NCBI GenBank assembly: GCA_046341775.1
Contig: JBKDQQ010000066.1
Span: 1-7,449, forward strand
Source of the DNA: SXXH01 sp041165735
GTDB lineage: Bacteria > Planctomycetota > UBA1135 > GCA-002686595
Reading direction: 5' to 3'
DNA: 7,449 nt
Numbering within the stretch: position 1 is the first letter of the stretch; every line of letters starts with the position of its first letter. A program made the position numbers and the translations under genes. This document shows, piece by piece, positions 1 to 6,405 of the stretch. The notes beneath the pieces are model-generated. The model was not told the DNA's origin. It did not search any database and worked only from the letters and a program-made list of their open reading frames with translations.

Positions 1-680
1 CGGAAGCGCGTGCCTTGGTGCTCGCTCGGCAGGAAGCCCGCGCCCCACAAGCGCGAGTAGAGCGGCTGGTCGCGGGAGGCATCCTTCGAAACGAGCACGA
101 CGAAGGTCGGCAGGTCGCGGTTCATCGACCCGAGTCCGTACGACAGCCACGAGCCCATCGATGGCCTTCCGGCGATCTGCGAGCCCGAGCACAGGAAGGT
201 GATCGCCGGATCGTGGTTGATGGCCTCGGTGTGCACCGCGCGCAGCAGGCACAGGCGCCCGGACACCTGCGCGGTGAACGGCAGGAGCTCGCTCCACTCC
301 ACTCCCGTCGCGGATTCGCGCGCGAACTTGGCGAAGGACGCGGCGACGGGCAGCACGGCCTGGTTGCCGCTCATGCCGGTCAGGCGTTGGCCGCGGCGCA
401 CGCTGTCGGGCAGCGGCTGTCCGTGCAGCTCGCGCATGCGCGGCTTGGGATCGAAGGTCTCGAACTGCGACGGGCCGCCGGCCTGAAACAGGTAGATGAC
501 GCGTTTGGCTTTCGGAGCGAAGTGCGGCGCGCCATGCGAATCGCGCCCGCCGCGCGGAGCGGCGCCGAGCAGTTCGGACAACGCCAGCGCACCGAGCCCG
601 AGGCCCGTCCCGCGCAGCAAGGCGCGTCGATCGAGTCCGCAGGGCCGCGCCGACGCGGCGTTCCCGTCGTGGTACGTCAT
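1..680 (-). CDS. DUF1501 family Tat-exported protein, N-terminal half (cut by left edge)
   Basis: The visible part is the first 226 residues of a DUF1501 protein; the rest lies beyond the left edge. Family members are usually about 440-490 residues, so roughly half is present. The family has an alkaline-phosphatase/sulfatase-like fold; its substrate is not established. Residues 17-23 read DRRALLR, followed by a Gly/Ala/Leu-rich stretch to about residue 41, which looks like a twin-arginine export signal. Two conserved blocks are typical of the family: FQAGGPSQ (residues 65-72, followed by FETFDPKP) and HTEAINHDPAITF (around residues 152-164). The ATG at 680-678 was chosen because it overlaps the upstream gene's TGA as ATGA and because the Tat motif follows directly. 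A GGAG lies 13 bases upstream (minus strand of 694-697), rather far for a standard Shine-Dalgarno, so translational coupling is likely. It is probably co-exported and functionally linked with the upstream cytochrome-like protein (inference). Confidence 0.93.
   Translation of the reverse strand, partial: MTYHDGNAASARPCGLDRRALLRGTGLGLGALALSELLGAAPRGGRDSHGAPHFAPKAKRVIYLFQAGGPSQFETFDPKPRMRELHGQPLPDSVRRGQRLTGMSGNQAVLPVAASFAKFARESATGVEWSELLPFTAQVSGRLCLLRAVHTEAINHDPAITFLCSGSQIAGRPSMGSWLSYGLGSMNRDLPTFVVLVSKDASRDQPLYSRLWGAGFLPSEHQGTRF
677..680 (-). other. ATGA stop/start overlap coupling the two operon genes
   Basis: On the minus strand the four bases ATGA contain the ATG of the DUF1501 gene (680-678) and the TGA of the cytochrome-like gene (679-677). 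Such overlaps commonly indicate translational coupling, which fits the repeated pairing of these two families. No strong ribosome binding site precedes the downstream start. Confidence 0.9.
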
Positions 681-3600
681 CGGGACATCAGCGCTCCGTC
701 GCTGGCGTGCACGGCGCCGCAGGCCAAGGTCAACGCGGCGAGCTCCGCGTCGTCGGAGCCGCACAGCTTGCGCGCATCCTCGGGCGCGACCGCGTAGCGT
801 CGCATGGAACCGGCCGCCAACTGCACGAGCGCCGCGAGCTCTTCGGCGCTGGGCGCGCGCGTGCAGACAAGTTCGTGCATGCGCGCCACGCGCGCCTCGA
901 GGCTGCCGGCCTCGGCCTGCGCGCGCCTCGCGGTGGCGCGCGCCGCCTCGAGGAAGACGCGGTCGTTCCATGCCACCAAGGCCTGGAGGGGCGTGTTCGT
1001 CGCTCCGCGGCGCGCCACGCAGGCTTCGCGCGGTCCCGCGTCGAAGGCCGACATGTTCGGCGGCGGCGCGGTGCGCTTGCGGAAGGTGTAGAGGCTGCGC
1101 CTGCGCGAATTGGGGCCCATGTCGGGCATGTAGTTCCCGACCTGCCCCGCCTCGTGCCACAAGCCCTCGGGTTGCCATGGCTTGGCCGATGGGCCACCGA
1201 ACAACTCGTGCAGGATGCCGCCCGCCGCCAACGCCTGGTCGCGCAGCATCTCCGCGCTCAAGCGCGTCGCCGGTCCGCGCGACCACGCGGCGTTGCGCGG
1301 ATCAGCCTCGCGCTTGACCGGCGCGCAGCTCGATCCTTGGCGGAAGGTGCTGGAGGTCGCGAGGCGCTTGAGCATCCGCCGCGTGTTCCATGCGCTGCCC
1401 GGCGTGCCGTCGCCGTGCGCGTAGTCGTGCGCCAGCAGGTCGAGCAGTTCCGCGTGCGCGGGTGCGGCTCCTTGCAACCCGAAGTTCTCCGGCGTCTCCA
1501 CCAGCCCGACGCCGAACACCTGCGTCCACAACCGGTTGACTTGCACGCGCGCCGTCAACGGATGGCGCGGATCGAGCAGCCAGCGTGCCAGTCCCATGCG
1601 GTTCCTGGGCAACGCCGGGTCGAACGGCAGCACGGCATCCACCGCGCCGGGCTCGACGGGCTGCGAGAGGTCGGGCTGGTCGTAGGCGCCACGACGCAGC
1701 ACATGCGTCGGTCGCGCCCACTGGCTGTCGGCCATGCAAGCGAAGCGCGGGATGGGTTCCAGGTGCGCGGCCAACGCGCGTTGCGCTTCGCGCCATGCGT
1801 CGCGCGCGGCGAGGACGGCTTCGTCGCGGTCGGCCGCGTGCTCCGCGATCGACTCTTCGTCCAACTCCACGACGATGCCGTCGGATCGCGCCACGAGGCG
1901 CGCCTCCAGCGCGGTCAAGGCCTTGCGCCAGACGCGCAATTCGTCCATCGCGCCGGAGCGGAAGCCGTGCCCGCGCGCTCGCGACCCCACTTCCACGGCG
2001 TGGCCCGCGAGCGGTCCGTCGAGCGCGTCGCGCACGATGTCGACTTCGACGGGGGCGCCATCGATTTGCAGGCGTAGGCCCGCCGCGCGCGAGGAACCGT
2101 CGTACGTGGCGACCACGTGCACCCATCGGCCAAGCGGCAGCGCCGCGCGCGTGCGGATGCTCGCGGCCGAGCCCGGCCAGTTGTGGATGGCGCTCCAACG
2201 CAGTCGACCGTCTTCGATCTCGAGCTCGATGCCCGCGGCGTCCGCGTCCTGCGTGTGGAAGCCCGATGCCTGCAGCAGCGCCGCGCGCGCGTTGGCTTCG
2301 CCGAGGCGCAGCCAAAGGGCGAAGGACACGGCATCGTGCCTGCCGATGCCCGACACGCCTTCGAGCCACAGGCCGCCGTCGCCATCGAACTCCATGCCCA
2401 TGCCACGCGCGCCCTCCCCGAGGCGCACGGCACCCAACTGCTCGGGTCGGCGGCGGTCGATGCTGGCCGGCTTCCTCCCCACGACGGCGTTGGGCGAGGT
2501 GCCATCTGCCAGCGCATCGAACGCGTAGGCGTCGTCGGGAGCGGGTGGAGCCGCGTCGGTCGCGGCCGGATGCGGAAAGCGCGCCAATGCCGCCGCGCGC
2601 AGCGTCGCCCACTCCTCGCGCCGCGCCGATTCGAACGCCTCGAGCTCGCGCGGGCGAGCTTCCTGTTCGCTCGTCTGGAGCCGCACGTAGGGCGGCGGCG
2701 CGTCGCCCGGCAGCGAGTAGGGCTTCAAGCCGTTCTCGTCGATGCGTCCGAACATCGCCGCGAGCCCGTAGAACTCGCGCATGGGGACCGGGTCGTGCTT
2801 GTGGTCGTGGCAGCGCGCGCAGTCGAGGGTCAAGCCGAGGAACGCCGTGCCGAAGGTCCCGACGCGATCGGCGATGCCCTCCTGGCGGAACTCCTCGGGG
2901 ATGGAACCGCCCTCCTCCGTCAGGCGATGCAGGCGCTGGAAGCCCGTGGCCACGCGGTCGGCGATGGTCGCGTCCGGCTTCAAGTCGCCGGCGAGCACGT
3001 CGACGACGAACTGGTCGTAGGGTTGGTTCGAGCGCAGCGACTCGAGCAGCCAGTCGCGCCAAGGCCAACTGAACGACGGGCCATCCGTCTGGTAGCCGTG
3101 CGTGTCGGCGTAGCGCGCGAGGTCGAGCCACGCGGTCGCCATGTGCTCGGCCGCGCGCGGCGAGGCGAGCAGCGCGTCGATGCGCGCCTCGTAGGCGGAG
3201 TCCGACGGATCCGCGCGGAAGGCCTCGGCCTCCTCGGGCGTCGGTGGAAGCCCGGTCAGGGCGAGCGAGGCGCGGCGCAGCAGCGTCGTCGGGTCGGCGG
3301 GCGGCTCCGGCTTCCAACCGCGCGATTCGAGCTTCGAGAGCACGAGCGCGTCGAGCGGATCGCGCACCCACGTCGCGTCGGCGACCACGGGCGTCGCCGG
3401 CTTCCTCGGCGCGACGAAGGCCCAATGCGGCTCGTACTCCGCGCCAGCGTCGATCCAGGCGAGCAGCAGCTCGCGCTCCGCGCTCGACAGCGGGCGCTTG
3501 AACTCCGCCGGAGGCATGGCCTCGTCGTGGTCTTCAGGCAGCAGGATGCGCCGCGCCAGTTCGCTCCGATCGCGCGCGCCGGGCGCGATGGCCCGCTCGC

Positions 3601-3805
3601 CGCTCGCCAGTTCGGCGCGCGAGCCTTCCTCGAGGTCGAGCCTCAGCCCGGCCTTGCGTTGCGCCTCGTCCGGCCCGTGGCAGGCGAAGCAGCGGTCGGC
3701 CAGCAACGGCCGCACTTCGTCGCCGTAGTCCGGTCCGCCGCCGGCCGCGAAGGCGGGAACGCCGGTCAGCGCGATGGCGAAGAGTGCGCCGCGGACGAGG
3801 AGCAT
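677..3805 (-). CDS. Exported PSCyt1-DUF1549-LamG-DUF1553 cytochrome-like protein
   Basis: This 1042-residue protein belongs to the large planctomycete-type family of putative c-type cytochromes. Domains in order: signal peptide (about 1-20, Leu/Ala-rich, ending PAFA before AGGG); PSCyt1 with a CFACH heme motif at 39-43 and an AMPP block downstream; DUF1549 (about 140-355) with a second motif, CARCH, at 329-333; a LamG/concanavalin-like domain (about 465-628, with MEFDGDG at its start and AMDELRVW at its end); and DUF1553 (about 730-985) with NRLWTQVFG and RRGATNTPLQALVAWND. The first Met fused to a signal peptide sets the start at 3805. An upstream in-frame start at 4015 would overlap the aldolase gene and prefix the signal peptide with an Arg-rich tail, so I rejected it. 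Two CxxCH sites suggest covalent heme attachment in the periplasm, but heme loading and electron partner are unknown. It is the first gene of a two-gene operon with the DUF1501 gene. Confidence 0.95.
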   Translation of the reverse strand: MLLVRGALFAIALTGVPAFAAGGGPDYGDEVRPLLADRCFACHGPDEAQRKAGLRLDLEEGSRAELASGERAIAPGARDRSELARRILLPEDHDEAMPPAEFKRPLSSAERELLLAWIDAGAEYEPHWAFVAPRKPATPVVADATWVRDPLDALVLSKLESRGWKPEPPADPTTLLRRASLALTGLPPTPEEAEAFRADPSDSAYEARIDALLASPRAAEHMATAWLDLARYADTHGYQTDGPSFSWPWRDWLLESLRSNQPYDQFVVDVLAGDLKPDATIADRVATGFQRLHRLTEEGGSIPEEFRQEGIADRVGTFGTAFLGLTLDCARCHDHKHDPVPMREFYGLAAMFGRIDENGLKPYSLPGDAPPPYVRLQTSEQEARPRELEAFESARREEWATLRAAALARFPHPAATDAAPPAPDDAYAFDALADGTSPNAVVGRKPASIDRRRPEQLGAVRLGEGARGMGMEFDGDGGLWLEGVSGIGRHDAVSFALWLRLGEANARAALLQASGFHTQDADAAGIELEIEDGRLRWSAIHNWPGSAASIRTRAALPLGRWVHVVATYDGSSRAAGLRLQIDGAPVEVDIVRDALDGPLAGHAVEVGSRARGHGFRSGAMDELRVWRKALTALEARLVARSDGIVVELDEESIAEHAADRDEAVLAARDAWREAQRALAAHLEPIPRFACMADSQWARPTHVLRRGAYDQPDLSQPVEPGAVDAVLPFDPALPRNRMGLARWLLDPRHPLTARVQVNRLWTQVFGVGLVETPENFGLQGAAPAHAELLDLLAHDYAHGDGTPGSAWNTRRMLKRLATSSTFRQGSSCAPVKREADPRNAAWSRGPATRLSAEMLRDQALAAGGILHELFGGPSAKPWQPEGLWHEAGQVGNYMPDMGPNSRRRSLYTFRKRTAPPPNMSAFDAGPREACVARRGATNTPLQALVAWNDRVFLEAARATARRAQAEAGSLEARVARMHELVCTRAPSAEELAALVQLAAGSMRRYAVAPEDARKLCGSDDAELAALTLACGAVHASDGALMSR

Positions 3806-3811
3806 GCGACG

Positions 3812-3817
3812 AAGATA
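3812..3817 (-). promoter_or_regulatory. Possible extended -10 element (TATCTT) for the cytochrome/DUF1501 operon
   Basis: The minus strand reads TGG-TATCTT, then six bases, then the ATG at 3805. TATCTT keeps the key A2 and T6 of a sigma-70 -10 box, and TG one base upstream resembles an extended -10. A start site 6-7 bases downstream would fall on or beside the ATG, giving a nearly leaderless mRNA. I see no convincing -35. This is pattern matching in one sequence only. Confidence 0.3.
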
Positions 3818-3853
3818 CCACCACGCGCAGCGCACGGAGGAAGGCGCCCGATG

Positions 3854-3882
3854 TTGATCGCGCCCGGACGATGCGACACACT
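3854..3882 (+). promoter_or_regulatory. Possible sigma-70-like promoter for the aldolase gene
   Basis: TTGATC at 3854-3859 resembles a -35 box (TTGA matches). After a 17-base spacer, CACACT at 3877-3882 keeps A2, A4 and T6 of the -10 consensus. The predicted transcript would have a leader of roughly 40 bases. The match is weak but the spacing is ideal and it lies in the divergent spacer. Confidence 0.3.
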
Positions 3883-3929
3883 CGCCGCGCTTCCGGCGGC
3901 GCCGGAGCGGAACCAAACGGACACACGCG

Positions 3930-4820
3930 ATGCCCTTCGAACACCAGCTCACCAAGGTCCTCTCCCAGGACGGATTCCTCGCGGCCCTCGACCAGAGCGG
4001 CGGCAGCACGCCCAAGGCGCTGCGCCTGTACGGCGTGCCCGAGACCGCCTACGCCGGCGAGGACGAGATGTACGCGAAGGTGCACGAGATGCGGACGCGC
4101 ATCATCACTTCGCCCGCCTTCAACGGCGACCGCATCCTCGGCGCGATCCTGTTCGAGAACACGATGGATCGCCAGATCCGCGGCAAGGGCAGCGCGCAAT
4201 ACCTGTGGCACGAGAAGCGCGTGGTGCCCTTCCTCAAGGTGGACAAGGGCCTCGCCGCCGAGGCCGACGGCGTGCAGATGATGAAGGACATCCCGGGCCT
4301 GGAGCAGCTCCTCGACCGCGCCCAGAAGAACGAGGTGTTCGGCACGAAGATGCGCTCGGTCGTCAAGCAGGCCAGCAAGTCCGGCATCGAGAAGCTGGTC
4401 GAGCAGCAGTTCCAGGTCGGCTTGCAGATCGTCGACAACGGCCTCGTGCCGATCATCGAACCCGAAGTCGACATCGAATGCCCCGACAAGGCCGGCGCCG
4501 AGCGCCTGCTCGAGGAGGCCATCGTCGCCCGCCTCGACGAGCTCGAGTACCACCAGCTCGTCATGCTCAAGTTGACGCTGCCCGAGGTGGACAACCACTA
4601 CAGGCGCCTGATCGAGCACCCCAATGTCGTGCGCGTGGTGGCGCTGTCCGGCGGCTACAGCCGCGTGCGCAGCAACCAGAAGCTCGCGCGCAACGAAGGC
4701 CTGATCGCTAGCTTCAGCCGCGCCCTTTCGGAGGGCCTGACGGCCCAGCAGAGCGACACCGAGTTCGACGAGATGCTCGACGAGGCGATCCAGAGCATCT
4801 TCGAGGCCTCGCGCACCTGA
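3930..4820 (+). CDS. fda: Class I fructose-bisphosphate aldolase
   Basis: This 296-residue cytoplasmic enzyme cleaves fructose 1,6-bisphosphate to glyceraldehyde 3-phosphate and dihydroxyacetone phosphate, and runs the reverse reaction in gluconeogenesis. It matches the short bacterial class I family typified by Staphylococcus aureus Fda, which I recall as the same length. Shared blocks are AALDQSGGSTPKAL near residue 18, MRTRIITSPAF, GAILFENTMDR, VVPFLKVDKGL, FGTKMRS, VPIIEPEVDI and VVALSGGYSR near the C terminus. The Schiff-base lysine is K214 in VMLKLTLP, and the proposed proton-acceptor glutamate is E177 in IIEPE, each offset by two from the S. aureus numbering I recall. No metal-binding class II motifs are present. 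The ATG at 3930 gives full family length; ribosome binding is weak (no clear AGGAGG). The gene is monocistronic, divergent from the cytochrome operon, and ends before a strong hairpin. All catalytic features look intact. Confidence 0.97.
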   Translation: MPFEHQLTKVLSQDGFLAALDQSGGSTPKALRLYGVPETAYAGEDEMYAKVHEMRTRIITSPAFNGDRILGAILFENTMDRQIRGKGSAQYLWHEKRVVPFLKVDKGLAAEADGVQMMKDIPGLEQLLDRAQKNEVFGTKMRSVVKQASKSGIEKLVEQQFQVGLQIVDNGLVPIIEPEVDIECPDKAGAERLLEEAIVARLDELEYHQLVMLKLTLPEVDNHYRRLIEHPNVVRVVALSGGYSRVRSNQKLARNEGLIASFSRALSEGLTAQQSDTEFDEMLDEAIQSIFEASRT

Positions 4821-4841
4821 CTGCGCCGAGCCGCGGATCCC

Positions 4842-4877
4842 GGACCGCCCGCCGAGCACATGCCCGGCGGGCGGTCC
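4842..4877. terminator. Perfect 13-bp hairpin between convergent aldolase and amidohydrolase genes
   Basis: GGACCGCCCGCCG at 4842-4854 is followed by a 10-base loop and its exact reverse complement at 4865-4877. It lies 21 bases after the aldolase stop and 24 bases before the end of the minus-strand gene, so it can serve both directions. There is no clear T-tract on either side (plus strand continues TGCTTCC), so it may act as a bidirectional stem-only or Rho-assisted terminator, or protect 3' ends. Confidence 0.8.
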
Positions 4878-4901
4878 TGCTTCCATCGACGCGCGATCGA
4901 C

Positions 4902-5747
4902 TCAATCGAGGTAGCCCGCCTCGGGCAGGAATTCGGCGAGGCTGTCGCCGAGGTCGCGCGCGAGGCCACGCAGATCGTCGCGCTGGCGGCCGAACTCGAG
5001 CTGCATGGCGTCGATGCCGTCGGGGCTCGTCGCGCCGTACGTGGCGACGATGTGGCCGCCCTCGAAGAGCGTCTCCTTGGCGCGCGCGCCGTCCTCCAGC
5101 GGCTCGGGCACGACCTTGTGGCCGCGCGCGGCGAGGCGCCGATCGAGCGCCTTCTCGCCCAGGAGCCACGCGTCGCCCAGCCGCGCGCCGAGTCGCGCCA
5201 TGGTCCGACCATCGCGCGTGCCGCGCGCGACGACCTCTGGTTGGCGCGCCTGTCCGTGCAGGTCGACCAGCAGGGCCTCCCCGAAGCGCGCTCGGCACTC
5301 GTCGACCGCGGTGCGCAGCGCCTGGTGGTACGCGCGCCAATGCGCCCCCGACACCTCGTCCTCGAAGGCCTCGTCGGCCGGGCGGTTGGCGTCGGCGTCC
5401 CTGCGCGAGAACTGGGCCACGACGACGTAGGGCTTGGCGCCCAGCTTGTCGATCACCCGCTGCGCGACCAGCAGCGCCAGTTCGGCCGTGTCCTCGTCGC
5501 GCACCAGCACGCCTTGTCGGCGGCCTGCGCCACCCGCGACCCGCGCCCGTCCTCCATGCGGCGCGCTGATCACGAGCGGCAGGTCCCCGCGCCATGCCAC
5601 GACCAGGGCGTCGGCGGACGCCAACTCGACCTTCGGCGCGGCGTCGGCCACGACCTTGGACGACTCCCGCCTGCCGGCGTCGAGGGCGATGGGCGAAGCG
5701 ACACCCGCGACGAGGACGAAGGCGCCGAGGACGTTCATGGATCGCAT
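4902..5747 (-). CDS. Probable exported N-formylglutamate amidohydrolase-family protein
   Basis: This 281-residue protein carries the FGase fold (N-formylglutamate amidohydrolase family, Zn-dependent). Typical blocks are present in order: ISAPHGG (60-66, candidate metal-binding H64), DADANRP (117-123), VDLHGQ (161-166, D162 and H164), GGHIVATYG (230-238) and MQLEFGR (248-254, E251). Classical HutG-type enzymes hydrolyse N-formylglutamate in the cytoplasm during histidine breakdown. This one differs: residues 1-24 form a short n-region plus a hydrophobic segment ending ALDA, suggesting export, and no hut genes are nearby. The substrate is therefore open; another formyl- or acyl-amide is possible. 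The start at 5747 (MRSMNVLG) was chosen because longer forms lose the signal-peptide shape; the ATG at 5738 is an alternative. Neither has a Shine-Dalgarno. The gene is divergent from the SRPBCC gene and convergent with the aldolase. Confidence 0.85.
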   Translation of the reverse strand: MRSMNVLGAFVLVAGVASPIALDAGRRESSKVVADAAPKVELASADALVVAWRGDLPLVISAPHGGRARVAGGAGRRQGVLVRDEDTAELALLVAQRVIDKLGAKPYVVVAQFSRRDADANRPADEAFEDEVSGAHWRAYHQALRTAVDECRARFGEALLVDLHGQARQPEVVARGTRDGRTMARLGARLGDAWLLGEKALDRRLAARGHKVVPEPLEDGARAKETLFEGGHIVATYGATSPDGIDAMQLEFGRQRDDLRGLARDLGDSLAEFLPEAGYLD

Positions 5748-5754
5748 GCAGGCG

Positions 5755-5760
5755 ATGCTA
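5755..5760 (-). promoter_or_regulatory. Possible -10 element (TAGCAT) for the amidohydrolase gene
   Basis: The minus strand reads TAGCAT, seven bases, then the ATG at 5747. The hexamer matches four of six -10 consensus bases including A2 and T6. A start site at the usual distance would coincide with the ATG, implying a leaderless transcript. No convincing -35 is visible upstream. Confidence 0.3.
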
Positions 5761-5828
5761 GCGCAGGGCCTCCGCCTCGCGTCGCGCGCCTGCGACTTGT
5801 GCGAATGGCCTCCCGGGCGGCGTGGCGC

Positions 5829-5834
5829 CACAAT
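5829..5834 (+). promoter_or_regulatory. Possible -10 element (CACAAT) for the SRPBCC gene
   Basis: CACAAT ends seven bases before the ATG at 5842 and matches four of six -10 consensus bases, including A2 and T6. Its placement mirrors the elements before the amidohydrolase and cytochrome-like genes. No good -35 at 16-18 bases was found. Confidence 0.25.
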
Positions 5835-5841
5835 CGCGACC

Positions 5842-6366
5842 ATGCTGCGGAAGATCCTGCTGGTGCTCCTGGCGGTCGTGCTCCTCGTGGTCCTCGTCGG
5901 GCTCGCGCTGCCCACCGCGTTCGTCCTCGAGCGCAGCGTGGTCGTCGAGGCTCCGCCGGCGAAGATCCACGCCTTCGTGGGCGATCTGCGGCGCTGGCCG
6001 GAGTGGACGGTGTGGCAGGAGTCCTCGCCCGGGATGAGGATCGAACTCGGTCCGACGACCACTGGCGTGGGCGCCTCGCAGCGGTGGACGGATCCGTCGG
6101 GCGCCGGGCGGCTCGTGTTCACCCGCTGCGACGAGGCGGGAGTCGCCTACGACATGTCCTTCGTCGACGACGGCGAGGAGATGCCCGCCAAGGGCGCGAT
6201 CGACTACGCCGTCGAGGGCCGGGCCACGCGCGTCACATGGAGCATGTCGGGCGACTTCGCGGTGCCGGTCGTCGGAGGCTGGCTGCGCCTGGTGATGCTC
6301 GGGCTGATCGCCGAGGACTTCGACAAGGGCCTCGCCAAGCTCAAGCGCGCGGCCGAGGCGACCTGA
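5842..6366 (+). CDS. Membrane-anchored SRPBCC (START-like) family protein
   Basis: The product has 174 residues. Residues about 4-27 form one strongly hydrophobic helix of Leu, Val and Ala, preceded by MLRK, so the N terminus probably stays inside and the rest projects to the outer face. From about residue 30 the sequence follows the SRPBCC/polyketide-cyclase-like pattern: LERSVVVEAPPAKIHAFVGD, then RRWPEWTVW, a central beta-rich region with VTWSMSGDF, and a C-terminal helix containing EDFDKGLAKLKR, which would close the ligand cavity. The fold binds hydrophobic ligands; no ligand or catalytic residue can be assigned here. Small anchored SRPBCC proteins of this design are widespread and mostly uncharacterised. 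The ATG at 5842 was chosen because it places the membrane helix at the very N terminus. The gene stands alone, divergent from the amidohydrolase and convergent with the protease gene 24 bases away. Confidence 0.88.
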   Translation: MLRKILLVLLAVVLLVVLVGLALPTAFVLERSVVVEAPPAKIHAFVGDLRRWPEWTVWQESSPGMRIELGPTTTGVGASQRWTDPSGAGRLVFTRCDEAGVAYDMSFVDDGEEMPAKGAIDYAVEGRATRVTWSMSGDFAVPVVGGWLRLVMLGLIAEDFDKGLAKLKRAAEAT

Positions 6367-6377
6367 ACCCGCCTCGC

Positions 6378-6405
6378 GCCGCGCGCGGGATCACCTGCGC
6401 GCGGC
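6378..6405. terminator. 12-bp hairpin at the SRPBCC/protease convergent junction
   Basis: Bases 6378-6389 pair with 6394-6405 around a 4-base ATCA loop; 11 positions are Watson-Crick and one is G-U in the plus-strand RNA (a C-A mismatch in the minus-strand RNA). The stem starts 12 bases after the SRPBCC stop, and the loop contains the protease stop codon (6391-6393 on the minus strand). No T-tract follows. GCGC repeats are common here, which lowers certainty, but the length and position favour a terminator for the plus-strand gene. Confidence 0.55.

Larger units (their letters stand above)
3806..3929. promoter_or_regulatory. Divergent 124-bp spacer between cytochrome-like gene and aldolase
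   Basis: This is the only space available for the promoters of the minus-strand cytochrome/DUF1501 operon and the plus-strand aldolase gene. Candidate elements for each direction are listed separately. A short inverted repeat, TCCGG at 3892-3896 and CCGGA at 3902-3906 with a 5-base spacer, would lie in the aldolase leader; it is too short to call functional. No clear Shine-Dalgarno precedes either start; the nearest GGAG to the aldolase ATG is at 3904-3907, more than 20 bases away. Confidence 0.6.
5748..5841. promoter_or_regulatory. Divergent 94-bp spacer between amidohydrolase and SRPBCC genes
   Basis: This short spacer must hold both promoters. Apart from the two -10-like hexamers listed separately, I see no operator-like repeats and no Shine-Dalgarno in front of either ATG. 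Confidence 0.5.

Noticed and set aside
15..797. Plus-strand open frames opposite the DUF1501 gene
   Set aside because: Arg/Ala-rich shadow translation; the opposite strand encodes clear DUF1501 motifs.
1302..3425. A 707-codon open frame on the minus strand, in another frame of the cytochrome-like gene
   Set aside because: The composition is extremely Arg/Ala-rich and it lies wholly within a gene with clear domains; it is a GC-driven shadow.
3892..3906. TCCGG/CCGGA inverted repeat in the aldolase leader as an operator or riboswitch
   Set aside because: A 5-bp GC stem is expected by chance in this composition and no known riboswitch motif is visible.
3806..4015. N-terminal extension of the cytochrome-like gene to a start at 4015
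   Set aside because: It would run through the aldolase promoter and the first 86 bases of its coding sequence, and would bury a good signal peptide behind about 70 basic residues.
2117..4711. An 864-codon open frame on the plus strand running antisense through the cytochrome-like gene and into the aldolase gene
   Set aside because: Its translation is Arg/Ala/Gly-rich with no recognisable domain, and it overlaps two well-supported genes in other frames. Long spurious frames are expected at this GC content.
3534..4886. A 450-codon minus-strand frame antisense to the aldolase
   Set aside because: Its Leu/Val/His-rich translation mirrors the aldolase codons and has no domain; the aldolase sense frame is unequivocal.
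5748..6122. N-terminal extension of the amidohydrolase gene to 6122
   Set aside because: It would overlap more than half of the SRPBCC gene, shows no domain, and would place the signal peptide internally.
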